A DNA stretch of 64,000 nt from Allobosea sp. 117 (GCF_000702305.1 NZ_JNLC01000010.1:620001-684000); one strand, 5' to 3'; numbered from the stretch's first letter, positions 50,614 through 57,992 are shown. The notes: generated by a model from the letters alone, not told the origin. Made by a program: numbers and translations.

Positions 50614-51135
50614 TCACGTCTGCGCGAGCTTGCGCACCTCGGCGAGGCTGAGCGGGCGAGGGGCGGCGCCGTCGAAATAGACGAAACGCAGGCGCTTGCG
50701 GCGCGACACCATCTGGGCGGGGAGGGGATCGTAGCGGAACGATCCGCCGCCCAGATGCGGCATCACCGCGCCGACATCGGTCGTCTCGTCGCTCTCCACC
50801 CGCAGCAAGGTGAGGCGCGTGCCGGCGCCGTCGGTTGCCTCGAAGGGCACGTTGGCGAGGCGCAGGAAGCTGGTCGGGTCGCTGGCCGAGGCGAAACCCT
50901 CGACGAAGGCCTTCTCGACGAGGTCGAGATCGGGCTCCTCGTGGCTGTGCTCCTCCGGCGGGCGCTCCGGCAGATGCGGCGTCTGCCACTGCGCGGCGCG
51001 GCGCGGCCCGTGGCCGTGATTATGGCCGGGACCGTGCGAATGGTCATGCGGGTGGTGATGCTCGTGCGCGTGGTGGCCGTTTTGGCTGTGGCCGCCGGCG
51101 CCGTGATCATGGTGATGGTCGTGGCCGCGATGCAT
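50614..51135 (-). CDS. Histidine-rich protein of unknown family next to guanidine hydrolase (candidate nickel chaperone)
   Basis: A 173-residue cytoplasmic protein starting at ATG 51135. Nineteen of the first 43 residues are histidine, interspersed with D, G and N (for example HDHHHDHG, HAHEHHHPHDHSHG). A second small cluster, EEHSHEE, lies near residue 64. The remaining approximately 105 residues form a compact domain (DLVEKAFVEGFASASDPTSF, FRYDPLPAQMVSRRKRLRFV) that I cannot place in any family. His-rich tracts of this kind bind nickel, cobalt or zinc. It is the last gene of the guanidine operon strand, 140 bases after the hydrolase gene, with a mosaic repeat between. A nickel delivery or storage role is inference. 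Confidence 0.75.
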   Translation of the reverse strand: MHRGHDHHHDHGAGGHSQNGHHAHEHHHPHDHSHGPGHNHGHGPRRAAQWQTPHLPERPPEEHSHEEPDLDLVEKAFVEGFASASDPTSFLRLANVPFEATDGAGTRLTLLRVESDETTDVGAVMPHLGGGSFRYDPLPAQMVSRRKRLRFVYFDGAAPRPLSLAEVRKLAQT

Positions 51136-51153
51136 GGGTCGATCTCCTGCGTG

Positions 51154-51259
51154 CTTCGAGGCCGCCTGCGGCGGCACCTCAGCATGACGAGGTTCATTCG
51201 TGGTCGGGCTCGCCGTCATCCTGAGGTGCCCGGGCCATCGGCCCGGGCCTCGAAGGATG
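51154..51259. repeat. Intergenic mosaic repeat B, halves in swapped order
   Basis: The left half CTTCGAGGCCGCC...CACCTCAGCATGAC corresponds to the right half of the copies at 41958 and 54157. The right half GTCATCCTGAGGTGCC...CCTCGAAGGATG corresponds to their left half. It lies between the hydrolase gene and the His-rich gene, inside the guanidine operon. Confidence 0.7.
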
Positions 51260-51275
51260 TTTCCGGGCGCGCCGC

Positions 51276-52481
51276 TCAGAAGCTCACCGGCTTGTCGATG
51301 ATGTGCTTGTGCGCGCCGAGCTTGCCATGCGCCACCATCGAGCCGAGCGCCTCGACGACGACGCGCAGGCCGAACAGCGCGGTGATGTCGGAGGTGTCGT
51401 AGGGCGGCGAGACCTCCACCACCTCCAGCCCGCACAGCCCTTCGGCGGCGACGAGGCCAAGAATCTTCAAGGCCTCGCGCGGCAGGAAGCCGCCCGGCTC
51501 CGGCCAGCCGGTGCCCGGCACGAAGCCGCAGTCGATGCTGTCCACGTCGAACGAGATGTAGACCGCGTCGGCGTCTTTCCACGCCAGCTCCAGCGCGATC
51601 TCGGCGGTCTTCTCCAGCCCGATCTTCTCGATGTCGTCGATGGTCAGCACATTGGTGCCGCGCTTCCTCGCCTCCTGCACGCCGTAGCGCGGCACCTGCC
51701 AGCCACCGATGCCGAGCTGCACGAGATTGGTCGGGGAGACATTCGGCAGGTTGGTCGCCCAGTACCAGGGTGTGGTGTGCATGCGCTCGTCGAGATCCTT
51801 CTCCTGGATGTCGATGTGGCGGTCGAAATGGATGATGCCGATGCGCTTGGAGGTGCACTCGGCGATGCCGCGCACGCAGGGAAAGCCGATCGAATGGTCG
51901 CCGCCGAGCATGATCGGCAGCGCGCCGGAGGAGAAGACGTGGGAGACGCCCCGGCTGATCTGGTCAAAACTCTTTTCCAGGTTGGCGGGGATGGTAAAAA
52001 CGTCGCCGACGTCGCACAGCGTCATCTGCTCGCGCAAATCGACGCCGAGTTCGTAATTGTAGGGCGTGTAGAGCGCCGAGATGCGGCGGATGCCCTGCGG
52101 CCCGAAGCGGGTGCCGGGGCGATAGGTGGTGCCGCTGTCGAACGGGATGCCGAGAACGGCGGCGTCGTACTTGCCGACGTCGCGGACATTCTCGACATAG
52201 GGCGCCTTCAGGAAGGTGTTGATGCCCGCGAAGTGGGGCAGCTCGCCGCGCGCAAACGTCGGGATCGACTTGTCGGTGATCGAATCGGCGCCAGGCAGGC
52301 CCATGTCGAGCGCCCATTGCTGTTCCTTGCGCCAGCCGGCCTCGGACAGGCCCTCCTCGGCCTCCAGCGCCTTCCAGCCCTGCATCCCCTTGATCTCGAA
52401 ATTGGGATGGTGGCGCCGCGCGCGGCCTGGCGCGCCGGCAAGGCCGGCGAAGCGGGTGGAACGGGTGGGCATCTGGCGCAT
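51276..52481 (-). CDS. gdmH: Guanidine hydrolase-type ureohydrolase (GdmH-like)
   Basis: A 401-residue member of the arginase/agmatinase superfamily resembling the nickel-dependent guanidine hydrolases first described in cyanobacteria, which yield ammonia and urea. A 90-residue N-terminal extension precedes the catalytic fold. Metal motifs are MLGGDHSIGFP, the divergent HFDRHIDIQ (arginine where agmatinases have alanine, DAHxD), and SFDVDSIDCGF. QLGIGGWQVPRYG and GTGWPEPGGFLPREAL match my recollection of that clade. The ATG at 52481 has AAGGAG 8 bases upstream; in-frame starts at 52487 (ATG) and 52505 (GTG, overlapping the ATPase stop) are alternatives. The guanidine-I riboswitch and ABC importer upstream support guanidine over agmatine. 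Confidence 0.85.
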   Translation of the reverse strand: MRQMPTRSTRFAGLAGAPGRARRHHPNFEIKGMQGWKALEAEEGLSEAGWRKEQQWALDMGLPGADSITDKSIPTFARGELPHFAGINTFLKAPYVENVRDVGKYDAAVLGIPFDSGTTYRPGTRFGPQGIRRISALYTPYNYELGVDLREQMTLCDVGDVFTIPANLEKSFDQISRGVSHVFSSGALPIMLGGDHSIGFPCVRGIAECTSKRIGIIHFDRHIDIQEKDLDERMHTTPWYWATNLPNVSPTNLVQLGIGGWQVPRYGVQEARKRGTNVLTIDDIEKIGLEKTAEIALELAWKDADAVYISFDVDSIDCGFVPGTGWPEPGGFLPREALKILGLVAAEGLCGLEVVEVSPPYDTSDITALFGLRVVVEALGSMVAHGKLGAHKHIIDKPVSF

Positions 52482-52501
52482 GGACATGTCTCCTTGGGCC
52501 T

Positions 52502-53296
52502 TCACTGATCGGCGTCGTCGCCGACGGATGGGAGCTGGTTCACAGGCTTCGAGAAGCCAAGAACCGGAACCGGGCCGTCCCGGGTCAGGTCGAGGTCGTA
52601 GGTGATGCGCGCGCCGAAGCGGTTCGGCGCCTGCGGGTCGATACGGCGCTTGTCGAAGGCTATGAGCCGCGTGCCGAGACCGAACGCCTCCTTCAGGTCG
52701 TGCGTGACCATGATCACCGTCATGCCGTGCTCCCGCCAGAGCGGGGTGATGAGCTGGTGCATCTGGGTGCGTGTGCCGGGGTCGAGCGCGCCGAACGGCT
52801 CGTCGAGCAGCAGCACCTTCGGCTCCTTGGCGAGCGCCTGCGCGATGGCGAGGCGCTGCTGCTGGCCGCCGGAGAGCGCGCTCGGATATTTTTCCGCATG
52901 CGGGCCGAGTCCCACCGCGTCGATCAGCGCCTTCGCCTTGGCCGAGGCGGTGCGGCGCTTCTCGCCGAACAGCTTGGCGAGGAAGGGGCTCTCGCCGAAT
53001 TCATAGGCGGCGAGCACATTGCCGAGCACGGTGAGATGCGGGAACACCGAATAGCGCTGGAACACCACGCCGCGATCCGGCCCCGGTTCGGCCGGCAGCG
53101 GCGTGCTGTCGAGAGTGAGGGTGCCGCGCGTCGGGCTCTCCTGCCCGAGCACGAGGCGCAGGAAGGTGGACTTGCCGCAGCCCGAGGGGCCGACCACCGA
53201 GACGAAGGCGCCCGAGGCGATGTCGATGTCGATGCCTTCCAGCACGATCTGGTCGCCATATTCGACCCAGACGTCGCGCACGCGGATCGCGCTCAT
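52502..53296 (-). CDS. Guanidine/urea-type ABC importer, ATP-binding protein
   Basis: A 264-residue ABC ATPase of the nitrate/taurine/urea group (SsuB/TauB-like). Walker A is VVGPSGCGKSTFLRLVLG (about residues 35-52), the Q-loop GVVFQRYSVFPHL, the signature SALSGGQQQRLAIAQAL (about 145), Walker B KVLLLDEPFGALD and the switch VTHDLKEAFGLG. Its ATG shares a base with the permease stop (TGATG), so the two are coupled. It should energise uptake of guanidine through the permease at 53296-54117. Substrate assignment rests on the riboswitch and hydrolase. Confidence 0.92.
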   Translation of the reverse strand: MSAIRVRDVWVEYGDQIVLEGIDIDIASGAFVSVVGPSGCGKSTFLRLVLGQESPTRGTLTLDSTPLPAEPGPDRGVVFQRYSVFPHLTVLGNVLAAYEFGESPFLAKLFGEKRRTASAKAKALIDAVGLGPHAEKYPSALSGGQQQRLAIAQALAKEPKVLLLDEPFGALDPGTRTQMHQLITPLWREHGMTVIMVTHDLKEAFGLGTRLIAFDKRRIDPQAPNRFGARITYDLDLTRDGPVPVLGFSKPVNQLPSVGDDADQ

Positions 53297-54117
53297 CAGC
53301 GGCGCTCCCCGACATAGGCCCAGGGGAAGGCCCACTGGCCGATCCGGGCGAGCACGAAGTCGAAGATGTAGGCGAGCAGGGTGATCCAGGCGACGTAAGG
53401 GATGATCACGTCCATGGCGAGATAGCGCCGCACCAGGAAGATGCGGTAGCCGAGCCCGTTCTCCGCCGCGATCGCCTCGGCCGAGATGAGGAACAGGAAG
53501 GCCGGGCCGAGCGCGAGGCGCAGGCAGTCGATCAGCCGCGGCATCACCTGCGGCAGCGCCACCCTGAGCGTCGCCTGCCAGGTCGAGGCGCCGAGCGTCT
53601 GCGCCTTGATGAACTGCTCGATCGGAATCTGCTGCGTGCGCAGCGCGAGGTCGCGCACGATCACCGGGGTAATGCCGATGACGATCAGCACCACCTTCGA
53701 CACCTCGCCGAGCCCGAACACGATGAACAGGATCGGCAGCAGCGCCATCGGCGGCACCATGGAGATCACCGCGATCAGCGTGCCGAGCCCTGCGCCGACC
53801 AGCGGCAGCACGCCGAGCGCGAGGCCCAGCGTCAGCCCCGTGATGGTGGCGATGCCGAGCCCGAGCCCGAGCCGCTGCAGGCTCGCCGCGGTGTCGGCCC
53901 ACAGCACGATGGTGCCGGTGCGCTTGTCCGGTTCGGTCGCCATGCGGGTGATGGTCGCCGCCATCTCGGAGACCGGCGGCAGCAGCTTGTCGTCGGGGTT
54001 GGCCGCCCGCCGCTCGGCCGAGCCGAACACGTAGAGAAAGGCGATCAGCACGAAGGGCAGCACCGCGAGCAGCACGCGCACGCCCGGCGTCGGCACGATG
54101 TTCATGGCACGGCGCAT
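53296..54117 (-). CDS. Guanidine/urea-type ABC importer, permease
   Basis: A 273-residue inner-membrane permease with about six helices, BPD_transp_1 type. The first helix is LLAVLPFVLIAFLYVFG. The EAA loop that contacts the ATPase is IKAQTLGASTWQATLRVALP (about residues 185-204) with G and P in the usual spots. FLFLISAEAIAAENGLGYRI is the conserved family end piece. The ATG at 54105 is an alternative start. It is separated from the binding-protein gene by 190 bases that hold a mosaic repeat. Confidence 0.9.
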   Translation of the reverse strand: MRRAMNIVPTPGVRVLLAVLPFVLIAFLYVFGSAERRAANPDDKLLPPVSEMAATITRMATEPDKRTGTIVLWADTAASLQRLGLGLGIATITGLTLGLALGVLPLVGAGLGTLIAVISMVPPMALLPILFIVFGLGEVSKVVLIVIGITPVIVRDLALRTQQIPIEQFIKAQTLGASTWQATLRVALPQVMPRLIDCLRLALGPAFLFLISAEAIAAENGLGYRIFLVRRYLAMDVIIPYVAWITLLAYIFDFVLARIGQWAFPWAYVGERR

Positions 54118-54156
54118 GTGGCGCTGATCCCCTTATCCCAACATCACACGGGCAAC

Positions 54157-54259
54157 GTCATCCTGAGGTGCCGGGCATCGCCCGGCCTCGAAGGATGGTC
54201 GTCCCGTGCACCTTGATGAGCATCCTTCGAGGCTCGCTGCGCTCGCACCTCAGGATGAC
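54157..54259. repeat. Intergenic mosaic repeat C
   Basis: GTCATCCTGAGGTGCCGGGC..CCTCGAAGGATG, a spacer, then CATCCTTCGAGGCTCGC..GCACCTCAGGATGAC. It is a close copy of the element at 41958-42062 and lies between the binding-protein and permease genes of the guanidine operon. Confidence 0.75.
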
Positions 54260-54307
54260 GGTGCGCGGCGGGCGGTTCCCTCGGGGAACCGCCCACCTGC
54301 GCTCGCC

Positions 54308-55381
54308 TCACAGCTTGCCGTCGGCGGCCATCTTCATGAAGCTGGCGTCGAAGCGCAGCTTCACATTGTCCTTGTTGCCGAGGACGGTGCCGCCGGCGAA
54401 CGCCATGCCGACTGCGTCCTTGCTCTTGGCGCCGTCGCCGAGCAGGCCGTGCTCGAAGGAGAAGGTCCGCACCAGGTCCATGGTCTTGGGCAGGTCCTTG
54501 CTCTCGGTGAAGGCGACCGCTTCCTTCGGCGTGAAGAACATCTTGGTGGCGGCGAGCTGCGCGTCGTAGCCGGCGAGATCGGTGCCGGAGAGCTTGCCGA
54601 GCTCGGCGCGCACTTCCTTGCCCTTCTCGCCCTTGTCGGCGATCAGCGCCAGCGTCTCGTACCAGATGCCGACCAGCGCCTTGCCGAAGTCCGGGTTGTC
54701 CTTCAGCGTCTCGGTGCTGACACCCAGCATGTCGATGATCTCGCCGGGGATCTGCGAGGAATCGAACAGCTCCTTGGCGCCGGGCTCGGTCTTCACCTCG
54801 GCGAGCAGCGGGTTCCAGGTCACGACGGTGGTCACGTCCGCCGACTTGAAGGCGGCGACCATGTCGGCATCCGAGGTGTTGACGACCTTCACGTCCTTCT
54901 CGGCCAGCTTCGCCTTGTCGAGCGCGCGGGCCAGCAGATAGTGCGACACCGACAGCTCGACGAGGTTGATGCTGGTGCCCTTCAGCTCGGCCACCGTCTT
55001 CGCCTTCTTGGAGACGATGCCGTCATTGCCGTTCGAGAAGTCGCCGATGATCAGCGCGGTGGTGTCGACGCCGCCGGCGGCGGGAATGGTCAGCGCGTCC
55101 ATGTTGGTCAGCGTCACGCCGTCGAACTTGCCGGCGGTGTATTGGTTGATCGACTCGACGTAGTCGTTGATCTGCGTGACCTCGATGGTGATGCCGTATT
55201 TGTCGGCCCACTTCTTCACGATGCCGGTCTGCGCCGCATAGGCCCAGGGCATCCAGCCGACATAGATCGTCCAGGCGATATTGAAGTCCTTCTTCGGCGC
55301 GGCATTGGCCGGCGCGAAGGAACCCGTGAGGGCGGCCGCGCAGGCGGCGCCGAGAACGAGGGCACGCAAGTTACGACGCAT
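54308..55381 (-). CDS. Guanidine/urea-type ABC importer, periplasmic substrate-binding protein
   Basis: A 357-residue secreted binding protein of the NMT1/SsuA-like class, the type often annotated as putative urea ABC transporter receptor. A signal peptide ends at APANAAPKK (about residue 28). The mature protein starts FNIAWTIYVGWMPWAYAAQT. Later landmarks are LTNMDALTIPAAGGVDTTAL and VTTVVTWNPLLAEV. It is the first gene of the operon; GGGAG precedes the ATG. A guanidine-I riboswitch occupies the leader at 55487-55585, so guanidine or a derivative is the expected ligand. Confidence 0.9.
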   Translation of the reverse strand: MRRNLRALVLGAACAAALTGSFAPANAAPKKDFNIAWTIYVGWMPWAYAAQTGIVKKWADKYGITIEVTQINDYVESINQYTAGKFDGVTLTNMDALTIPAAGGVDTTALIIGDFSNGNDGIVSKKAKTVAELKGTSINLVELSVSHYLLARALDKAKLAEKDVKVVNTSDADMVAAFKSADVTTVVTWNPLLAEVKTEPGAKELFDSSQIPGEIIDMLGVSTETLKDNPDFGKALVGIWYETLALIADKGEKGKEVRAELGKLSGTDLAGYDAQLAATKMFFTPKEAVAFTESKDLPKTMDLVRTFSFEHGLLGDGAKSKDAVGMAFAGGTVLGNKDNVKLRFDASFMKMAADGKL

Positions 55382-55486
55382 CGAGGCTCTCCCGTCTGGT
55401 CCGGGAACGGCTCACGCGCATGGCAGCTCTTGGAAGGTCTCGCAGGCATACGCCCAGAGGCCTTCGCTGCGACCATGTCGCACGAG

Positions 55487-55585
55487 CCTCCCGGGCTTTT
55501 ATCCCGCCGTGGACCCGGCGAATGTCTCGCCACCGGGCTGCTCCTCTCGGTCCAGCCGCACCGCAATCCGGTACCGGAACCCTAG
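55487..55585 (-). ncRNA. Guanidine-I riboswitch (ykkC subtype 1)
   Basis: The minus strand from 55585 reads CTAGGGTTCCGG, then CTGGACCGAGAG, and ends ACGGCGGGATAAAAGCCCGG-GAGG. These are the three conserved blocks of the guanidine-I aptamer in the right order and spacing. It lies about 105 bases upstream of the binding-protein start. Guanidine binding normally turns on genes for export, uptake or breakdown of guanidine. The 3' edge (GAGGCTC, 55490-55484) is complementary to GAGCCTC immediately before the start codon, which suggests control of translation. Confidence 0.92.
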
Positions 55586-55652
55586 GAGCATGTTCAGACT
55601 AGCAGCGCGCCGCTGAAAATCGGAGCCCCGATTATCGGCAAAACGCACCAAA

Positions 55653-55675
55653 CCGCGCCGAAAGTTTCGGCGCGG
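55653..55675 (-). terminator. Rho-independent terminator after the hupE/ureJ gene
   Basis: Perfect 11-bp arms CCGCGCCGAAA / TTTCGGCGCGG, followed on the minus strand by TTTGGTGCGTTTTG. It separates the nickel permease gene from the guanidine operon. The 327-base gap 55382-55708 is filled by this terminator, the operon promoter, the riboswitch and its leader. Confidence 0.75.
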
Positions 55676-55708
55676 CGCTCAATGGACGTGCAATTTCCGC
55701 GTGTCGCG

Positions 55709-56347
55709 TCAGATGAGGCCGGTCAGCAGGCCGACGCCCGCCACAGCCACGACGGCGCCGAGCGCACGGGCGAGGCGCGGCGCGCGGGCTTCGCCGATGG
55801 TGCCGATGGCAAGGCCGAGACCGACGCCGGCGGCGTGCAGCAGCGTGGTGGCGGCGAGGAAGCCGGCCGCATAGGCCGCGCCGGAGACGTCCGCCGGCAT
55901 CTCGGCGCCGTGCGCGTGGCCGTGGAAGATCGCGAAGGCGCCGACCAGTGCCATCGCCGCGCCGAGCGGCCAGCGGCGTTCGCCGAACGCGACGGCGGCG
56001 CCGATCACCACCACCGAGAGCGCGATGCCGATCTCGACGAAGGGCAGGGCGACGCCGGCCATGCCGAGCGCGCCGCCGAGCGCCATCACCGCGACGAAGC
56101 TCGCCGGCACCGCCCACACCGCGCGTCCGCCGAGCACCGCCGCGAACATGCCGACCGCCACCATGGCGAGCACATGGTCGATGCCGCCGATCGGGTGAAG
56201 GAAGCCGGCCGCGAGGCCGTGCTCATGCGCCATGCCGGTGGTGTGCGCGAAGGCCAGCGCGGGCGCCAGCGTGAAGGCACCGGCGAGACCGGCGCGAAGC
56301 AGGGCGCGGGCGGGACGACGGATATGGGAGGAGACGGCGTTCGGCAT
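55709..56347 (-). CDS. HupE/UreJ family nickel permease
   Basis: A 212-residue membrane protein. A signal-like first segment ends at ALAFAHTTGMAHEHG. The signature FLHPIGGIDHVLAMVAVG (about residues 49-66) supplies the histidine and aspartate metal contacts of HupE/UreJ proteins. FAIFHGHAHGAEMP (about 140) is the second conserved histidine motif. Six or so helices are predicted. Members bring nickel into the cell for hydrogenase or urease; here the nearby guanidine hydrolase is the obvious nickel consumer. A NikR-like operator candidate lies upstream at 56405-56432. Confidence 0.92.
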   Translation of the reverse strand: MPNAVSSHIRRPARALLRAGLAGAFTLAPALAFAHTTGMAHEHGLAAGFLHPIGGIDHVLAMVAVGMFAAVLGGRAVWAVPASFVAVMALGGALGMAGVALPFVEIGIALSVVVIGAAVAFGERRWPLGAAMALVGAFAIFHGHAHGAEMPADVSGAAYAAGFLAATTLLHAAGVGLGLAIGTIGEARAPRLARALGAVVAVAGVGLLTGLI

Positions 56348-56404
56348 GACAACCCCTGTGGAACAGGCAGGCCGCCTTCGGGAGCACCCGGTGCGTACGT
56401 CTGC

Positions 56405-56432
56405 GTATGACGATTGAACGCAATCAGCTTAC
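56405..56432. promoter_or_regulatory. Candidate NikR operator upstream of hupE/ureJ
   Basis: GTATGA-N16-GCTTAC resembles the Escherichia coli NikR site GTATGA-N16-TCATAC (left half exact, right half 4 of 6). The spacer itself contains a perfect inverted repeat GATTG-AACG-CAATC. It lies 58-85 bases before the permease start, with nikR next door. Confidence 0.4.
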
Positions 56433-56570
56433 CGGGAGGCGGTCCCTCGTCAATCGCCTTTTCGCAGATGCGAAGAATTTTTCACCGGGAGTGAACGGGA
56501 CGCTGCCTGGGAGGAGGGGGAGCAGGCCCGGCGTCTGTTCGGCCCTCGTCGTCCCGCAGGGTCGCGGACC

Positions 56571-56718
56571 GAAAGGAAGCCGAAGAGTCTCTGCTGGGTC
56601 CCGGATCGGCGCTACGCTACGCGCAGCTTGTCCGGGAAACAAAGGGTCCGTGTCCCGGACAAGTGACGCCGAAGGCGGAACGCCGATCCGGGACCCAGCG
56701 AAGACTCTTCGGCTTTCA
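56571..56718. repeat. Long imperfect inverted repeat between hupE/ureJ and nikR
   Basis: Arms AAGCCGAAGAGTCT..CTGGGTCCCGGATCGGCG and CGCCGATCCGGGACCCAG..AGACTCTTCGGCTT enclose a further hairpin CTTGTCCGGGA / TCCCGGACAAG. It occupies most of the 402-base gap 56348-56749, which holds no supportable gene. It resembles the mosaic repeats found elsewhere in the window but is a different family. Confidence 0.75.
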
Positions 56719-56749
56719 TCTCCCTGCGACGCACCTATGCCCACTGGTC

Positions 56750-57211
56750 TCAGCCGTGCCCATGCCCGTCGTCGTGCGAATGGCCGTGAGCATGGCCATG
56801 CTCATGCTCCCCGCTCTCCGGCAGCAGGTGCAGATGGCCGTAGCGCACGCCGCGCTGGGTCGTCACGCTGTCGGCGAGCGCCTTCACCTGCGCGGTCGGG
56901 CCGCGCAGCACGGCGACCTCGAGGCAGGTGTCGTGGTCGAGATGCACGTGCAGCGAGGCCACCGCGAGGTCGTGATGGCCGTGCTGCACCTCGGTGAGGC
57001 GGCGCGCCAGCTCGCGCTTCTCGTGGTCGTAGACATAGCTCAGCGTCGCATGGCACCGCGCGCCGTCGTCCGCCGCCGTCTCCGGCGTGCCGAGCGCCGA
57101 GCGCACGATGTCGCGCAACGCTTCCGAACGGCTGGCATAGCCGTGCCGCTCCCCATGCGCGTCGATGGCGGCGAGCAGGTCGTCGTCGATGGTGAGCGTC
57201 ACGCGCTGCAT
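56750..57211 (-). CDS. nikR: Nickel-responsive transcriptional regulator NikR
   Basis: A 153-residue ribbon-helix-helix/ACT-type regulator starting at ATG 57211 (MQRVTLTIDDDLL). The DNA-binding part covers about residues 1-45 (RHGYASRSEALRDIVRSAL). The nickel-site residues appear in RRLTEVQHGHHDLAVASLHVH and LDHDTCLEVAVLRG (the HxHxxxxxC pattern). An unusual C-terminal tail is rich in histidine (GEHEHGHAHGHSHDDGHGHG), which could bind extra nickel. With the adjacent permease it points to local control of nickel uptake. Confidence 0.95.
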   Translation of the reverse strand: MQRVTLTIDDDLLAAIDAHGERHGYASRSEALRDIVRSALGTPETAADDGARCHATLSYVYDHEKRELARRLTEVQHGHHDLAVASLHVHLDHDTCLEVAVLRGPTAQVKALADSVTTQRGVRYGHLHLLPESGEHEHGHAHGHSHDDGHGHG

Positions 57212-57229
57212 CGGTATCTTTCCCTTGCC

Positions 57230-57322
57230 GTCATCCCGGACGGCCGACGGCCGATCCGGGATCGCTTGCCGCTCTTCCTTCACGCGATCCCGGCTCTGCG
57301 GCTGCGCCTTGGCCGGGATGAC
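57230..57322. repeat. Intergenic mosaic repeat with GTCATCCCGG / CCGGGATGAC ends
   Basis: It begins GTCATCCCGGACGGCCGACGG and ends TTGGCCGGGATGAC, with inner GATCCGGGATC and GCGATCCCGGC palindromes. Related to the element at 25015-25113. It lies between upp and nikR. Confidence 0.7.
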
Positions 57323-57344
57323 GACGCGCAATCGCTGGTGACGG

Positions 57345-57992
57345 CTACTTGGTGCCGAAGATGCGGTCGCCGGCATCCCCGATGCCCGGCACGATGTAGC
57401 CGTGGTCGTTGAGGTGGCTGTCGATCGCGGCGGTGTAGACCGGCACGTCCGGATGCGCCTCGTGGAAGGTGGCGAGCCCTTCCGGCGCGGCGATGAGGCA
57501 GACGAACTTGATCGACTGGCAGCCCGCCGACTTCACCTGCTCGACCGCCGCCGCCGCCGAATTGCCGGTCGCCAGCATCGGATCGAGCACGATGGCGGTG
57601 CGCTCGGAGATGTCGCGCGGCAGCTTGAGATAATATTCCACCGCCGCCAGCGAGACCGGGTCGCGATAGAGGCCGATATGGCCGACGCGGGCGGCGGGAA
57701 GAATCTCCAGCATGCCCTCCAATATGCCCCCGCCGGCGCGCAGCACCGAGACGAGGCAGAGCTTCTTGCCCGCCACCACCGGCGCCTTCATCGGCGCCAG
57801 CGGCGTCTCGATCTCGATCATCTCCAGCGGCATGTCGCGCGTCACCTCATAGGCGAGCAGCATCGAGATCTCGCGCAGCAGCAGCCGGAACTCGTTGGCC
57901 GGCGTGCGGGAGCGCCGCATCAGGGTGAGCTTGTGCTGGATCATCGGGTGGTCGACGAGGAAGGTCGGGCCGGGATCGTTCGGAGTTGTCAT
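57345..57992 (-). CDS. upp: Uracil phosphoribosyltransferase
   Basis: A 215-residue enzyme that makes UMP from uracil and PRPP. The PRPP-binding motif is [20 protein letters not shown] (about residues 134-153). [19 protein letters not shown] is the conserved flexible-loop region. The C-terminal uracil-binding piece is [25 protein letters not shown]. Besides salvage, this enzyme is the Urc6 step that feeds the uracil catabolic (URC) pathway, and the Urc1- and Urc4-like genes lie divergently next to it. Confidence 0.96.
   Translation of the reverse strand: MTTPNDPGPTFLVDHPMIQHKLTLMRRSRTPANEFRLLLREISMLLAYEVTRDMPLEMIEIETPLAPMKAPVVAGKKLCLVSVLRAGGGILEGMLEILPAARVGHIGLYRDPVSLAAVEYYLKLPRDISERTAIVLDPMLATGNSAAAAVEQVKSAGCQSIKFVCLIAAPEGLATFHEAHPDVPVYTAAIDSHLNDHGYIVPGIGDAGDRIFGTK

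Noticed and set aside
51276..52481. Agmatinase (speB) assignment for the ureohydrolase
   Set aside because: The metal motif is DRHID rather than DAHxD, a long N-terminal extension is present, and the operon has a guanidine-I riboswitch and importer, all of which fit guanidine hydrolase better.
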